This document shows, piece after piece, positions 49,251 to 63,204 of a stretch of DNA of 64,000 bases; the stretch's first letter is position 1; each line of letters starts with the position of its first letter. Source of the DNA: Lutraria lutraria (taxonomy: Eukaryota; Mollusca; Bivalvia; Venerida; Mactridae). The stretch is taken from the NCBI GenBank assembly GCA_964023205.1, contig OZ026835.1, forward strand, positions 8,824,414 to 8,888,413, read 5' to 3'. The notes below the pieces were generated by a model that saw only the letters and a program-made list of their open reading frames with translations, was not told where the DNA came from and did no database searches. Made by a program: the position numbers and the translations under genes.

Positions 49251-50267
49251 TATCCGTCTTCTAGCCGACTGACTGTATCTTCACAGCAGTTCTTACTTAT
49301 TGAATTACTTTTCACTCTGCTTGTCGGGCATTCTGAATCGAATTTAGTCTGATATTTCAATAGAAATTAATTTATAATTCAATGGACAGTGCAAAATATT
49401 TAGAGGTCATGCCAATTTAGCTGCATGGCTTATTTATTAATGGATGTTAATTATGTGTAGAGTCCCTGGTTAAATTTATAAAAATATAAACCAAAATAGA
49501 ATCATTGATGCATTTTCAGTCAAGGAAAATATCGCAATCGAATGCAACTTCCCATTCACGTTCATAATTAATGATATCCAAACCTCGATTTTAAATCGAA
49601 ATTAATTTTAAACTAATATATCCCAAATGTTAACTACTCCTGTAGTGCATATATTGACAATCATTGGTGATGAACGAGTCAGAACACACATACGATAATA
49701 CTAGAAAATTGAACTGAGCAAAAAAATGTAGAAAGGTATACATGGACTATTTAAAATATCTGCCGTTTGCTGCAATGTTTTTAATGGTTTATAACTGAAC
49801 CCCACCACAATTGTGAGACAAACTCTAAAATTAGCCCCCTCCCCAATAATTTGGCTCTAGTTCTGTTATCTAACACCCCGACGTCAGACAAAAATCTAGA
49901 ATAATTAAGCCCCCCCCCCCCCCCATCAGAAATTGATTCCTACAGACCTGGATTTGGTGAGTTACAAATTATTCTAATAATATGTTTATCCAAAATATGT
50001 TTCATTCTGTTTGTCAAAGACCTGTAGAATATATAGTATTTTTTTGGAATTACCAGGAAAGGGAGCTTAAAGTATGCATGTACTTGCGACGAGATGCTGT
50101 TAGAAGTATACGAACTTCCAATATACAAAACCAGTGTCAATTACACAAGTTAATACATTGTACATTCAAAACCGAAATAAATAATCTTGGAATGATATCG
50201 AATTAAAAAACTGCTCATCTTTATTTATATTTTAGATCAATTGGCTGTCACGTGATGCGTGTTTTTA
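49251..50267. other. Interval upstream of CNOT2, no gene seen
   Basis: It should contain the CNOT2 promoter. It is AT-rich, with a run of 15 C at 49910-49924. No promoter element is convincing. Confidence 0.4.
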
Positions 50268-51101
50268 ACTCACCAGGGCACAATTTGCTCAATGTGAGCT
50301 TTTGTGATCACTCTGTGTCCGTCGTGCGTCGACGTGAAGTGGCGTTCGTATTTTCTTTAAACAACATCTCCTCCTAAAATTAAGTGCCCTTGCCAATTGC
50401 TACCAAACTTTACTGGAATGATCCTTGGGTGATCTCTTTCAAAGTTGTGACAAAAATTAATTTCATTTAAAACTCCGGTTGCTACTTTAAAAAAATCTTA
50501 TCGTCAGAAACCACAATGCATTGAGCTTGGATATTTAGTGTGTTGCATTTTCTAATGGACCTCTACCAAATTGCTTCAAATTATGGCTCTATGTTTAAAA
50601 TTGGCTCTGCCCCGTGGGTAACTTTTCAAAGGCTCATATAGGAAAATTTTAACAATCTTGTCAGAAACCACAAGCCCTGGAGCTAAAATATTTGCTGTAA
50701 AGCTTTGTTTTGTAGATCTCTACCAAGTTTGTTCAAGCTTGTTCACCCTGGGGTGAAAATTGGCCCCGCCCCAGGTCTCACTTGATTTAAATAGGCTCAT
50801 CTAGTAAAATATTGAAAAATATTCTTCTGCAAAGGTGCAAGGCCTATATTTTTTTTATTTGATTTGTAGTATCGTGTAGAGAACCTCTGCCACATTGTTC
50901 AAATCATGGTCTTGGGGTCAAAATAGGGCCCACCCCAGGGGTCACTTTATCTAAAATAGCCTTATATAAGAAAACATTTAAAAATCTTCTTCTCCAAAAA
51001 TGCACGGTTTTGAGCTTATAGATACTTAGTATGCCGTAGCGTTGAGTAGTGAACCTCTACCAAGTTTGTTCGAATCATGGCCCCAGGGTCAAACTTAGCT
51101 G
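50268..51101. mobile_element. Tandem-repeat element, copy 3 (pearl/HINE-like), diverged and 3'-truncated
   Basis: It begins ACTCACCAGGGCACAATTTG, matching the start of copy 2, and holds about five worn monomers (GACCTCTACCAAATT, GGGTGAAAATTGGCCCCGCC). It stops at GGGTCAAACTTAG without the terminal hairpin. It is more diverged than copies 1 and 2. Confidence 0.7.
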
Positions 51102-53688
51102 AATGAACTTTTAAGAAAGAAAATAACTCATATTCGACTAATTACATATAATAATCTGTAGAAAGCGTTTGACTTGGTATAAACCTGTTATAATGACTTC
51201 AAATGAATAAATAAATATTATTATAACAAAAGAAGGCAGAATAGACAAATTTCTAAATCGAAATGAAAAAATCACATATGAAATGAGAATATGTAATTTT
51301 GGCCCATGCACCCCACCATACTTAAGGCACCAAGAGGAGATATATATTGGGACCCTCTTTTTTCTTTATTTATTATTCATTCCATAAAGTAGAACTATTG
51401 AACTGTATTGCGTGAAAGAATTACGGGTATACTGTTTGGTGAAATTTTCTTCATATGTTTACCGATGTCCTTTACGTCACGGGTGCATCATGACTGCTTT
51501 GATTGATTGATTATTTTTACGACATGCTAGTGATTAAACGAATAATAAAAACAAATCTACAATAAACACGAAATGCCAAATACATTGAGGTTATAATTAA
51601 CGCATTGAAAATTAGCAGAAAAATAACTTAAATTTTCGTAGTTAATTTCACAGACTACAAACTGTGTATGTATTTGACCTTTAACCTTAAACATCAAAGA
51701 AGTGGGCGTTTTTTTTCAAAACGCGACATAATTTCAATAAAACAAATTAAAATTAATTTAAAATTATTCAATTTTGAAAAAATATACTGAAGTAAATCAT
51801 AAGAAATGCATATTTGATAATATAAAATGATTTCTTAGGGGGAATCACCTAAGGAATGTAAATTACCTGGTGTTATAAATAAAGTTGGGTTTCCCAATCG
51901 GAGATTATCCAGCTTCGGATCGACTTGCTTGTAAAAAAGTGATTATTTTCCGTTTCTAAAACATCGTTATTGTTGTTTATCAAGTTGATTGCATCGCTAA
52001 TTCAGTTTTATATTTGTTACCATGGATATTGCTTAAAAAAATGAAAACGTGAACGGTGCAAATGAAATCAGTTTCGGGTTGTTGAGTCAATCACATTTCA
52101 CGAGGAAGTGAATTTTCTAAATTGCAAATAAAAAGCAATTTAACCGAGGTAAGTGCATGAACACATTCTGGTAGTCTCGTCATTAGAAAGAATGCAAATA
52201 TTTATATATTAATCAAAGAATGGCTTTAAACAATTTGAGGCATATTATAATTAAATAAACATTTTCAACGATCGCGATGGTCTATTTTTGTAACACGCGT
52301 TGATAATATATCAATGAAGGACATCTTGTGGTTTCACTCTCAAAAATTCATAATCTGGCTTGTGGTAACAAAATGAAACCGTGGAATAAATCATGGTGTT
52401 AACCGCAGGTTCATCACCGGTTATGTCATTTTAAAAGATATATTATAAACTAAATGAAACACTTTCGATTTTGAAAGGGAAAGTAGATGTAATTTTTCTT
52501 CGTGTCCGACAATCCATTTGGTTTATTTTTCTACAGTTGTAGGTATTTATGAGTGCTGGCAGTAAAATTTAACAGGCTTCTGTCCGTCTGTCCGTTCGTT
52601 CACATGTCAGAGTGCTGTCCAACGTTTATTCTGCGGCGCCTATAGAGTTTTTTAGGCCAGAGGAATAGTAAATCAACTGCGTGTCTAACGTTTAACCTTT
52701 CCGCTCGCAATCTTGAAATAATAATCGTAAATAATAATAAAAAATCCCTACCTACATATCCTACCTACATATCCTATGTTTAATTAATCTTTTTTCAGTC
52801 TCTAAGTCATCAAACCAGCGCCACTGAAGCGTACTCACGCTTATTAACATGTATTTATGATAAATAACATATCTTATCAAACTAACCAGCTATATTCATA
52901 AAGTACTAGTTTTCATTTGCCCCCAAAATGCAGTTCAGTACGTATATTCGTACACAGAAAGGTATGAAATATGTTAATCATTGTTAATAGTACAACCCAA
53001 ATCAAAACAAAGTATAATCCAACGTTTACAAAATATTATATAGTTAGTATTCCCACAATATTTTAACTTCGTAAAATGATCTTTAAACATTCAGTATACA
53101 TATAAATGATCACTCAAACACTATTCCTCGATACCAAAATGACAAATCATTTCAAAAGACTGTCTTTTTGTCGAATTCTGTTTAAAAAAAGAAATGGAAT
53201 AATATCTATAAATAAATTGAAGGATCATAATTATGATACAAACGAAAACCGGAGGGGCTAGATAGTTTTCAAGAAGCAGACTACACGTCTTTGATCGTCG
53301 AGCTCATCCCGAGAAATTATTCAAAATGTTGGGCTATAAAAATATCATTCCTATGCGTTAATTGAGGAATTATATAAGGACCGATGTAACGTTTTATCTA
53401 AAAATAGCACGATGTTGGTTTTTCCGTCACATGATTATTTTAATCAAACACCCACGCCTCTGATTCATTTAGAATTGTTGAATATTAAAACATGATAAAG
53501 GAATAATAATAATATTTGATGGACGGTAAAAAGCATACAAGTCGACTGGTCAGTGTGTAAATAAATGAAATAAAATTATGCGAGTGGTGTTAACATAGGA
53601 TATGAATTTGGAAAATAAATGTATGATTTGAATGCTACCCAAGCTGAAATAAAGAGGAAAAATTGAAAACCGGTAGGGGCGTAATGAG
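51102..53688. other. AT-rich interval, no gene recognised
   Basis: No exon with family similarity is seen. A donor-like CGAG|GTAAGT at about 52149 after a GC-richer stretch could end a plus-strand 5'-UTR exon, but nothing ties it to a gene. Confidence 0.4.
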
Positions 53689-54843
53689 CAGCGGCGTAGC
53701 CAGCGATACGCACTTACCTACGTGTATAACATCAATCATGTCCAACTTTGGCGGACATGGCCTTATCGAGTATCCGATCAATTTTCAAGGGAAACAACTA
53801 CAATTCAGGGGTTTATATACAGTCTACATATTGTTACCCTCCTTGCTTGCGTTATGCCTTATTAGGGGTCATAAAGTAATAAAGTCAGTCACGCGTAACA
53901 GATAAAATCTGTTATCTTAATTGATCCAAAAATCGACATTTCACTGTATAACTTATGGATCTCTGATAAGACTTGAGCATGTCCCAACTATTATGTACGT
54001 CGTTAAAATGGACAGAAACATAATAATAATAAAATTATGATATTGACATTAATTTGTTTCATCAGTAAAATTAATTTTGCAAATGCGAATATTATGAAAA
54101 AAGACAAAATTCAAGAATCCTAGTAATAATTTTGTTATTGTATGCAGTCAAATAGTAATTTGATTCTATTCTGCATATAAAATCATTAGCTTACAATACA
54201 TTTTTAAAAATTAGAAAGAGGATTTTCCATTCCTCGGATAAAATCATGAAAATATCTAGGGTCGCGGGATAAAATTAATTAGGGTCGATCGAGTAACCGG
54301 AAATTTTGCACTATGTCGCACGTCTTGTAGGTCTATGATTATAAATGAAATTACTTCCAAATCCATTACAACCTTCAATAGCTGTTGCAGATATTTATTT
54401 CCATCACAAAATAGAAAAAAATACGAATGATAAGCTGTAGACCTGGTGTATAAACAGTACAATCAATTTCTGTAATTTTATGGCAATTTCCATCCGTCTT
54501 GATTGAAATGATATCTAACAAATATAACTCGACGTGCCCAATTGTTTATGAGTCAATGTGAGATGCGTATATAATATCAATAATCAGATAACGTTAGCAA
54601 CCATATAAAGGAATCTCAAAAATATGATTTTATTATCCGTCCTTTGTTTACACATCATTGAAAAAATAAATATACAAAGTAGGTAATCTATATTATTTTA
54701 TGACATGTTTTTATAAGTGACATGTGGACGTATGCCAAAATGATATATTTAGCATATAATTATATTATTGATCAGATGAATTTACCAGGCGACATCTACC
54801 CCCTTATGTGCGTAATGTTCACTCTAAGCTGGCTACGTCCCTG
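53689..54843. mobile_element. Candidate hAT-like non-autonomous element
   Basis: The left end CAGCGGCGTAGCCAGC and the reverse complement of the right end, CAGGGACGTAGCCAGC, match at 14 of 16 positions. Both are followed within about 20 bp by TACGCAC. It is 1.16 kb without a transposase frame. The flanks GTAATGAG and ATAAGGTG match only in part. Confidence 0.5.
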
Positions 54844-57340
54844 ATAAGGTGGTTGAAATTTTGAAGTGACGCTAAGTCAAGTCTACTTATCAAAGTAAAT
54901 ACTGCTGTCAAGTGTTAGAATTAACACACGCACGGTAACGACATAGATCACGGCCTAGACACACTTGATGAAGTTGATAAACAACTAGTGTACAAAGAAA
55001 CATTACATCATTATATTATGATACATGTACATGAATTATTAAATCGAGATTTAGGATCACAGAAAATGTATGATTATTTTGACATCAATATTATGATTTA
55101 GATCACAGAAAATAGTCGGATTATTTTCGAAATCTAGGGACCAATCTTTTATTTATTTTCTTCACCACGTAATTGCTCACGTGTTCAGGGTGGGTAAATT
55201 TTAAGTTGTCTGCATCGCTTATTATAGAGAAGAGAAGAAATATTGAAAGTATGTAGATTGAGTTCAAATGTACTTTATCAAAGACCCATACTATACGTAT
55301 AACTAGTATCTATAGGTCTTTACTTTAGCCTAGTATTTGTGGAGCTTCCTAAAAAAGTTGACACTAATTCCTTCAAGTGACTTCTGCCTTTTCAATGTAA
55401 GTATTTATATTTTTATAACATAAATCTGAAATTGGGTTCCTTAAAAATGTTGGTGTTCATGGATGAGTAGTGAAGCGTTAAAATATTTACCTGACTATAC
55501 CATCACGGAAATAGTAATATAAATACAAATGTTTTACAGCATGTTTAATGTACTGAACTAAACAGTTAAACTTTTAAATTTAGTCCCCGATGCCGCCTTT
55601 TCCGCTAACGAATGGGGAGTTCAGCTGAAACAGAGACTAATGAAAATTTTTTCTGACCCCAGGTTGTTAATTATTCATTATCTACACGTATTTGTTGTTT
55701 AATTTCGCGAGAGATAGGGCGAGATTAGATACAGGAGAATCGGGCATTTATATCCCTACTCTTCAGTTTTGTTTGAAGTGATCCTGTTTCTTTATCGTGC
55801 CCGCTGTAAAACATCGATACACGCCCACCCGTTTCTTGTGATTTTCTTAACCCAGCACTTGGCTCAGTAGTAAGGATGTGGAAATTGAAAAGTATCCCTA
55901 ATATTAAAGACGGAACCGAGAACCAAATCCATATTTTTCGTTTAGTAGTCCGCAGCGTTACTACTCAACCATCGATCACCCGACCCATTTTGGGCTGTGG
56001 ATCGTTTGGTAAGCGGCGGTCCGATTCGATCCACGATTGAACATTTACAATCCACAAATCAAGTTATGAATCTTTCATCAAGTAACCGGTCTTAAACTAT
56101 GACATTGCAGTTCTGAAGACAACTAAATTATTTTTTTAGGAATAGTGAAATACATGTAAATGAGCATGCTACTAAACTGGTTCAATGGCATAAATTTATA
56201 CGAACTCTCTATCAGTTAATGGCTTTACTAGTATTTCCTGTGACCCATTCTTTAAAGATCCTGTTACACCTCTTAGCAAGCAGAGTAGACTCAGATGGGA
56301 CAATATAATTATGTCCAGAGAAGAGATTTTTAAAAGCAAATAATACTTAGTAAACTTTTTTGTAAACAAACAAATTCTCCATCCACGAATCTCAGTAATG
56401 ACGACTATTCGTACTCGATTTTTCCATTTGATTCGTGATTACCCGAGTACCCGGATGCTCACCCCAGCCCTATCAGATTGTAGTTCACTTACACAGGGAA
56501 AATAATTTCTAAACAATGACTCGTATTATCAATTTATGCTATTAAAAGAAATACAATGATTACAAAACCACTTGATATCCAGCATGATTCATTTTCGCAT
56601 TAATTGGTTTATTCTACCACCAATCCTCTGTTGAATAATTCAATAATTATTATCTAATTACATATTCTATTGTTTGTGATCAAGAACAGAAGAAATTCAG
56701 TATACTTTGTACTCGAGCATATATGTATTTCTACTTGTTTTACTTTAGTTTAACCATAATCATATAAATGATACAATGGTACACAGATAAACAGCATACA
56801 AACAATGTACATGGCGGTGAGAAAAAGTGAGAAAAATATTTTCAGTAGGTTATAAAGGTAAGGTTTGGGGAAGTATATCAGTCGGTAAAAGTACAAAAAA
56901 AAGAAACTTGTTATTCTGAAGTATTTTCAGTACAGAATTTGAATTATACCTGTGTAATATAACAGTTATTGAGCAGACGGAATATGTATATATATAGACA
57001 TAAAGTCTAAATAATACTATTGTAAGCTCAATACCATTTTAGAAATTTAACTTTTACATTTATGTAAAAAAATAGCTAAATATTGACTGATTTAAGCATA
57101 GCAATGTAAAATAAACAGCGCTAATTCAAGCATTTATAGCTTGGAAAAAGAAAAAGGACAAAAAGGAAATAATTGATTTTGTGGTAATATGTTAAAAATA
57201 TAGTATACATATTAACATGATCTCAAAATATATCCATGAATATATTTAATGACAAAACTATCGGTCAGATGGACATATACAATTTTTAATCACATAACAT
57301 ATCATTTTCGAAGGTACATACTTATATACAATAATAAGAA
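54844..57340. other. AT-rich interval with transposon debris
   Basis: No gene recognised. Around 56430-56480, CCCGAGTACCCGGATGCTCA followed by CCCCAGCCCTAT resembles the end of a hAT-type element, but a matching left end was not found. Confidence 0.35.
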
Positions 57341-57344
57341 CAGA

Positions 57345-59650
57345 ACAGAATTTTATTAAGTAACGTATACACAAAGTATCTTGTTACAAACATATGAAAA
57401 TAACAATGAAAAAACACGTGCGAAATAAATACAAACGATTTTATTAAGAGAAAAAAAAGAAGAAAAGAAAGGGATATAACATAGATAAATAAGAGAAAAA
57501 TTATTCATTGAGGATGAACAACATGAAAAGAATCTGAAAAAATTATAGTACTGAGGAATTTAATGAATTGGTGATGTAAGTATTTACATTTCTGCAGCTA
57601 GAACAGTATGTATATAAAGTATACAACCTTTTAAAACAATGTATTAACAACAGTCTCTTAGTTTTATGTATGTAAATAATGCTTAAAATTAGTAATGTGA
57701 TATTGTAGTTATTATGGTGCTTTTATAAGTATTTTTAAGGCCAAATGTCTCTTATAAGTCAATGTTGAATGGTTATGTACAATTGAACTGTTTATTCTAT
57801 GTAAAAATTGTATGCTTGTACATGTACATAAATGAGACAAAAATAAAGAATATATATATATAAACATAACGCATATATCAATAAGTTATGTTAGAAGTAC
57901 TCTCAGTAAGAATATTTTTTTATAATGTAAATTATTAGTGTTTTATTGTTACTAGACATTCGATGTATAAAATAAGGTCACATACGTAATAATAAATCAA
58001 TGATTACATATTCATTGGACCCTGTATCATCTTTTTATACGGCTGAAAAGGATTTGAATGAATTGGCTTAATTTATGAAGCACGTGGTAAGAAGTACGTT
58101 GTAGAAGTTGCTGGAATTTTAATATATTAGGTCTTGTATAATAGTATTTGTTAAGCCATTTTTTCTACTGATTTTGAATTTGATTGACTCCTATTCTGAT
58201 TGAGCCAAATATCATGCCTTCCACATTCGATAAATATATTCTTAATATAGTTATTCCACTTAGAATCAAAATTTGGTATATTACACATAAACTGGTAAAT
58301 TTATACGATAGTTTGTCAGAGTCTCCGGTAATTAATCTATTCCAAAAAATTACCATTCTACATTTTATAGTAATAAGTAAAGGATAACGCCCAGCTTCCG
58401 AATATAACATGTATAATGGCGTGCTTTTCCTTAGTTTGAGTATTTAACGGATAAAGTCACAGTGGATTCTTTCTAAAATTTCAGTATTCTCATAGCCCAA
58501 GATTTCACATGCGTAGGTCAAAATTGGTTAGATGATGTTGTCAAATAGTTTAAAAATGAGATTAAAAGGCAAATGCAAGTTAAAAATTCGTTTATATAAT
58601 AAATACAAAGCTTTATTTGCTTGTGTTGCCAAGTGTTTTCTCATTGATAAGAAAGACCTTGATTTAGAGAAGATAGTTCCTAGTAGGTATTTATATGTGT
58701 CAACTATTTCTAACCGGGTGTCGTAGATTTTAAAGGAAACATTTACGTTCGACCTTGCCCCAAAGATCATTGCTTTTGTCTTACTTTCATTTATTTCTAA
58801 GTTCCATTCCTTACAGTATGTTATAAAATCATGAAGACAATTTTGAAGAGAGGTTGGATTATCGGAAACTAGAATAGTATCATCAGCATACAATAATACT
58901 AAGTATTTTAACAATGGAGAAAATATTTTGGTGTATTTCATTGAGTTCAATGTCTGAATTGCCATTAGATTATAAAAAAAAACTCTACACCATTTAAGAA
59001 AATAGATAACAAAACTGGAAAAAGATTCACTCATTGTCGGACTCCATTGTTGGAAACACAGGATTTAACATTAAAAAAAAACTCTAAATAATTTCCCATT
59101 TACGTTTGATTGTAGTAACTTTCTCCAAAGGCCAATCCTTCAAACAGAATCGAATGCTTTCGAAAAGTCAACAAATATACAATAAAGCTTTTTCGTTGCG
59201 TACTTCAAAGTTCAATTAAGGAATTGAGAGTAAAAATATGGTCTGCGGTAGAGAATTTTTTTCTAAACCAAGCTTGGCAAACAGATAAAATTCTGTTATC
59301 TTCTAAAAAGAAATTGAGGCGAGTATTTATGGCTGAAGTAAACAGCTAAGTAACGTAATAATCCGCTAGTTTAATGATTCATTATTATCCCCTTTAATTG
59401 TTTTTATAGATAGGGATTATTAAGCCATCGGGCCATTGCTTTGGTAATACATTTGTACACCGGCATCAAGTATTCGATTAAATAGAGTAACGTAGAAGTC
59501 CAATAATTTTGGCTCTAAGTATTTAATGTACTCTTTTAAAACGTTATCTAATCTTGCTGACTTGTTATTTTCTGGGATTTTATACATTTACTAATGTCTT
59601 CCCAAATACATAGTTACGGTACAGTCTCCACCCCGAGATTAAAATCCTGT
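57345..59650 (-). pseudogene. Non-LTR retrotransposon (LINE) reverse transcriptase half, broken
   Basis: Minus-strand pieces in several frames read in order. First is the pre-RT region NKSARLDNVLKEYIKYLEPK (about 59580-59480), then PIYKN (about 59405). Motif A is IFVDFSKAFDSV (about 59190-59150), then NGVRQ (about 59045). The catalytic YADD box follows inside the uninterrupted frame 59034-58528, then PILTYACEILGYENTEILER (about 58530-58460) and the C-terminal end near 58130. Stops and frameshifts between the pieces show it is dead. The minus-strand 3' tail may reach 57345, where AATAAAATTCTGTTCTG is read. The element copied itself by target-primed reverse transcription. Confidence 0.85.
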
Positions 59651-60299
59651 CTGAAAATAACTGGTCGTCATAGTGATATGATCATTCCCATTAGCTTTTT
59701 GGGTGGGTCGAAAGATGTCTTATCAGTGAATCATTCGGAAATGTTCTTTTTTTAAATCATTAAGTACATATAGAAATGAAGCACATTATTCTTTTAATGA
59801 TATTGCAAAAAATAAGAAAAGCATCTGACAACAATTTTACGAGACGTGGCTGAAGAAAGGCATTATGTAAATATTGTTTAAAATATATTTCTTATATTTT
59901 ACTGTCATTCTATCTATTGTTCTAAAATCGCAGTATTAGGCGCTCAAATTCTGCGAGTCCATACGGCCGTAATTAATATATCTAGGAGACGGTTTTACCC
60001 ATAGGCACTCGATTTCGTGATTTTTATACGTTTACAGACGTTATTTTGCAATTTCACCCATCAAACAACGTAAACCTGTCGAAAGAAAAATCTTCATTTT
60101 TTCCCTTATTGAGTGTATAAAATACTCCAAGGTAGTGAACTCGCCATCTTTTCGATTGACGGTAGTGACGAAAATAAGCGTGGGTCCCGGCTTTCCTTGT
60201 AAAAGCTGTCAAAACGTTTAAAGTTGGGGAACACTACAACGAAAGCAAGGTTCCCGGAAAGCACATGCAGATAAAAATATACATCAGAGACATGACAAT

Positions 60300-61190
60300 G
60301 GTGATAAGTCAACAGTTAGGTACGACCACGTAGAGAAGGTCACAGTTCGCTGTGCGTATCTGAATACGAACGGTTTATGTAGTAAACGGACGGACAAATT
60401 AAATACTGATTTTGTTAAAACAATATTTAAGGAAAATGATGTTATTTTATTCACGGAGACATGGACTGATTCATACTCAGATTTATATGTTGATGGTTTT
60501 GAGTATTTTGTCTTACAGCGGAAAACGTTAAGATATCCGCAAAACTCTGGCGGTATTATAATTTATGTAAGAAATAATTTAGTATCTGATGCTAGTCTTT
60601 TATTTACTTCAGAAGATGATATACTATGGATTAAGTTATCGGCCGAAAAATTGTCGATTGAAAATGATATTTATATTGGTTTATGCTATTATTACCTAGT
60701 GATAATTGTAGGCAAACAATGACTGTAAATAATATTTTTGATAGATTAAATGACGCTGTAATCCATGTCGTGAATTCTTTCAGATTTTGTTGAATTAGAT
60801 AATAGAAATTTTGCAAACGTTGATTTTTTACCAGAGGAATATCAATCAGATATTGCTTTAACCAGATTTTCACAAGATCGGGGTCATGTTAACATTAATG
60901 GCCGCCAGTTGCTAGATTTTTGTAAAGAGTCGAGTTATAGAATTGCCAACGGCAGAAAAGGTAATGATTATGGTATAGGAAAATATACATTAATTTTGTT
61001 AATCATAGAGGATGTAGTGTTATTGATTATATGTTATGTAAATAAGATATGTTTGATTGTATTTCTGTTTTTGAAATTGATGATCCTAACATAATATCAG
61101 ACCATTGTTTGATGTCGGTCGCCTTTGATTTTAATAGCACGAACTATGTCCAAAGTAAAGATAATATTCGGAGACAAATGTAAAGACTAC
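60300..61190 (+). pseudogene. LINE endonuclease half, broken, opposite orientation
   Basis: On the plus strand from about 60350: LNTNGLCSKRTDKLN, then ILFTETWTDSYSDLY (the Glu in FTETW is the catalytic metal-binding type), then NSGGIIIYVRNN and IYIGLCYY. A frameshifted continuation has LLDFCKESSYRIANGRKG near 60910-60960, and SDHCLM near 61100 holds the catalytic Asp-His. This is the APE-type endonuclease of ORF2 in non-LTR retrotransposons. It is interrupted by frameshifts and stops. It faces away from the reverse-transcriptase half at 57.3-59.65 kb. Confidence 0.8.
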
Positions 61191-61460
61191 AAAAGATAAA
61201 TACATATGGAAACAAGAATTTAAGCCTCAGTATTAAATGAAGATATTAGCACTACTATGATTGATGAGTTAACAAATGAAATTAAGATATATAAATATCA
61301 CATGTTGATATAGATAATTGTATCGATAAACTAAAGAGAGTAATCGAAAGTTCAGCGTCACATTGTAAAATCAAAGCGCTGATAGCGCTGGAAGAACAGG
61401 GTTTGATCCTGAGTTTAGACAGTTGTATTATCAGCCACAGGGTGCCACACACACACAGCC

Positions 61461-61527
61461 ACGACCGTGGTCCAGTGGTTAGTGCCTGGATTCCGGGTTC
61501 GATTCCCGGTCACTGCAGGTCATACCT
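61461..61527 (+). mobile_element. tRNA-derived SINE head
   Basis: ACGACCGTGGTCCAGTGGTT (A-box region) and GGGTTCGATTCCCGGTCACT (a near-perfect B box) have tRNA spacing. The tRNA-like cloverleaf is incomplete and CAGGTCATACC follows as in the SINE at 19700, so it is a SINE head rather than a working tRNA gene. Confidence 0.65.
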
Positions 61528-61950
61528 TTCAATGAATACATAGTTCTCAATTCTTAATTAGTATGTATTACATATACCTTGTTACTACTGTAGTTTTCAT
61601 ATTAACCTTTAAAACAGGCCCGATATCTAGATGATGCACCTATGTATCTTTTTCGGTCAGTCCGATGTTTTACAAAACACATGAACCTATGCAGCAACTG
61701 CCACGAAATTATGATGGTCCGATATCATATTTATCACTGAAAATAATAGTCATTTATTTACATGTATTAGGCAGTTTGTTGATTATTGATATTGTTTTTA
61801 TAATTTTTTTCATGAAAACTGCATATAATTATGATTTAGATTTTTATGTAGATTTGTTTTTTATTTTTAACACAACTATATATACTTTCTCTTTGATATC
61901 TTGGCTAACTATTTGAAAAAAAAGTTCTTATAAATAAAAAAAATGCTACT

Positions 61951-62017
61951 ACCGAATATCGAATCTAAGACCTCTCACTCCGTAATCCAGCATCCATACC
62001 GCTGGACCACCAATCTC
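61951..62017 (-). mobile_element. tRNA-derived SINE head, minus strand
   Basis: Read on the minus strand, GGTGGTCCAGCGGTATGG is the A-box region and TTAGATTCGATATTCGG a worn B box. No body or tail is recognised. Confidence 0.5.
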
Positions 62018-63167
62018 AATTCCTTTCTGCTATTCGTTTTTCATATAGATGTAAACCGACTTTCAATAGATCGGCTGCGCAGTAATCTCATCATGTTCGA
62101 CTTTTGTTTTAACGTATTTGATTTGATTCCATTCATTAAGCAACATATATTACGTATAATCTTTACACCAAAGTCGTTTTATATGGACAGCGTGAACCAG
62201 ATAATGACCGAATACCGTCTTCTGTTTGGAACTATCTTTTTGGATGTGATAGGGGAAGCCGATAAAGCTATTTTTAGATTCTGCTAAAGATTTTGGTTCT
62301 GTGAGTATCGAAAACTGGTAGTAACCAAGAACAAGGTTGCAAGCAACCCTTTTAAAAAACAAATCAACATTGACTATGTATGAGCACGATAGTGGCGTAC
62401 AAAGCAAATTTACTCAACCATGGTAACATAATTTGTAGGGATTAATTTTTCCAGTTTCCGTGTTCGTTATCATGTCGTCGATGTTGTAGATAATGTAATG
62501 GCCCTTCATTTTAAGTTGTATGGTGATATTTAGCTGTACCTCTATCATCTGCTTCCCTCATGAACGTAACGCTCTATAATTATGCTGGAGTTTGCACATT
62601 GCCATTGTGCTTCTAAAATGCTGGCCATACACATGCCCCCATGAAAATAATGACGACAAAACCCTATTAAAACTTACATGAGCTTATTCTGCAGATAGAG
62701 AGCTTGAAGTTGGTATATCTAAAATTACAATAGCGGTATGTTTGGACCAATTTTGCGTGTAAAACGTCGATTTTACACCTCTGACATTAGACGTGGCGTT
62801 GTTAGGAAACGTGCCGGAAAACAGAAAAAATTAAACGAACAAAAATCCAAGAACATGCTATACTATCAGTTTGTAAAATTTCAGAACAATCGGAGAAAAT
62901 TCGATTTTTAACCCATGACGTCAAGGAAAGGTCGCATACTACCTTAAGACATTAGAACTTAGAATTGGATGACTCTAGTTAACACGAGCTGATACGCATT
63001 AAACAATTAGAACCGCGGGTGGAAATACAACATTTATTTCACAATTTATTAGTATATACAATAGGCAATTATGCCCTTGAGTACACGAAAAGAGTTTATT
63101 TAGAAAAGTCTTAAGAATTAAGCTAAATCATTATAGATTCTTATGTTGACATTCCTTCTCTTTTCAG
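62018..63167. other. Interval without recognised gene
   Basis: Frames here (for example 61943-62287 plus and 62150-62407 minus) overlap the SINE head or each other and show no family. A strong polypyrimidine tract and CTTTTCAG end at 63167. Confidence 0.4.
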
Positions 63168-63204
63168 GACAGATCTTCGTGTCAGTTTTGGATTTTCGAC
63201 CAAT

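Noticed and set aside
40548..49924. G16 run at 40548 and C15 run at 49910 as paired quadruplex regulators of CNOT2
   Set aside because: Single homopolymers do not make a case for regulation and may be assembly artefacts.
61461..61527. Possible true tRNA gene
   Set aside because: A and B boxes are good but the acceptor stem is not paired and the downstream sequence matches SINE bodies; the same applies at 19700.
61943..62287. 114-codon plus-strand frame
   Set aside because: Its start overlaps a minus-strand SINE head and the rest has no recognisable similarity.
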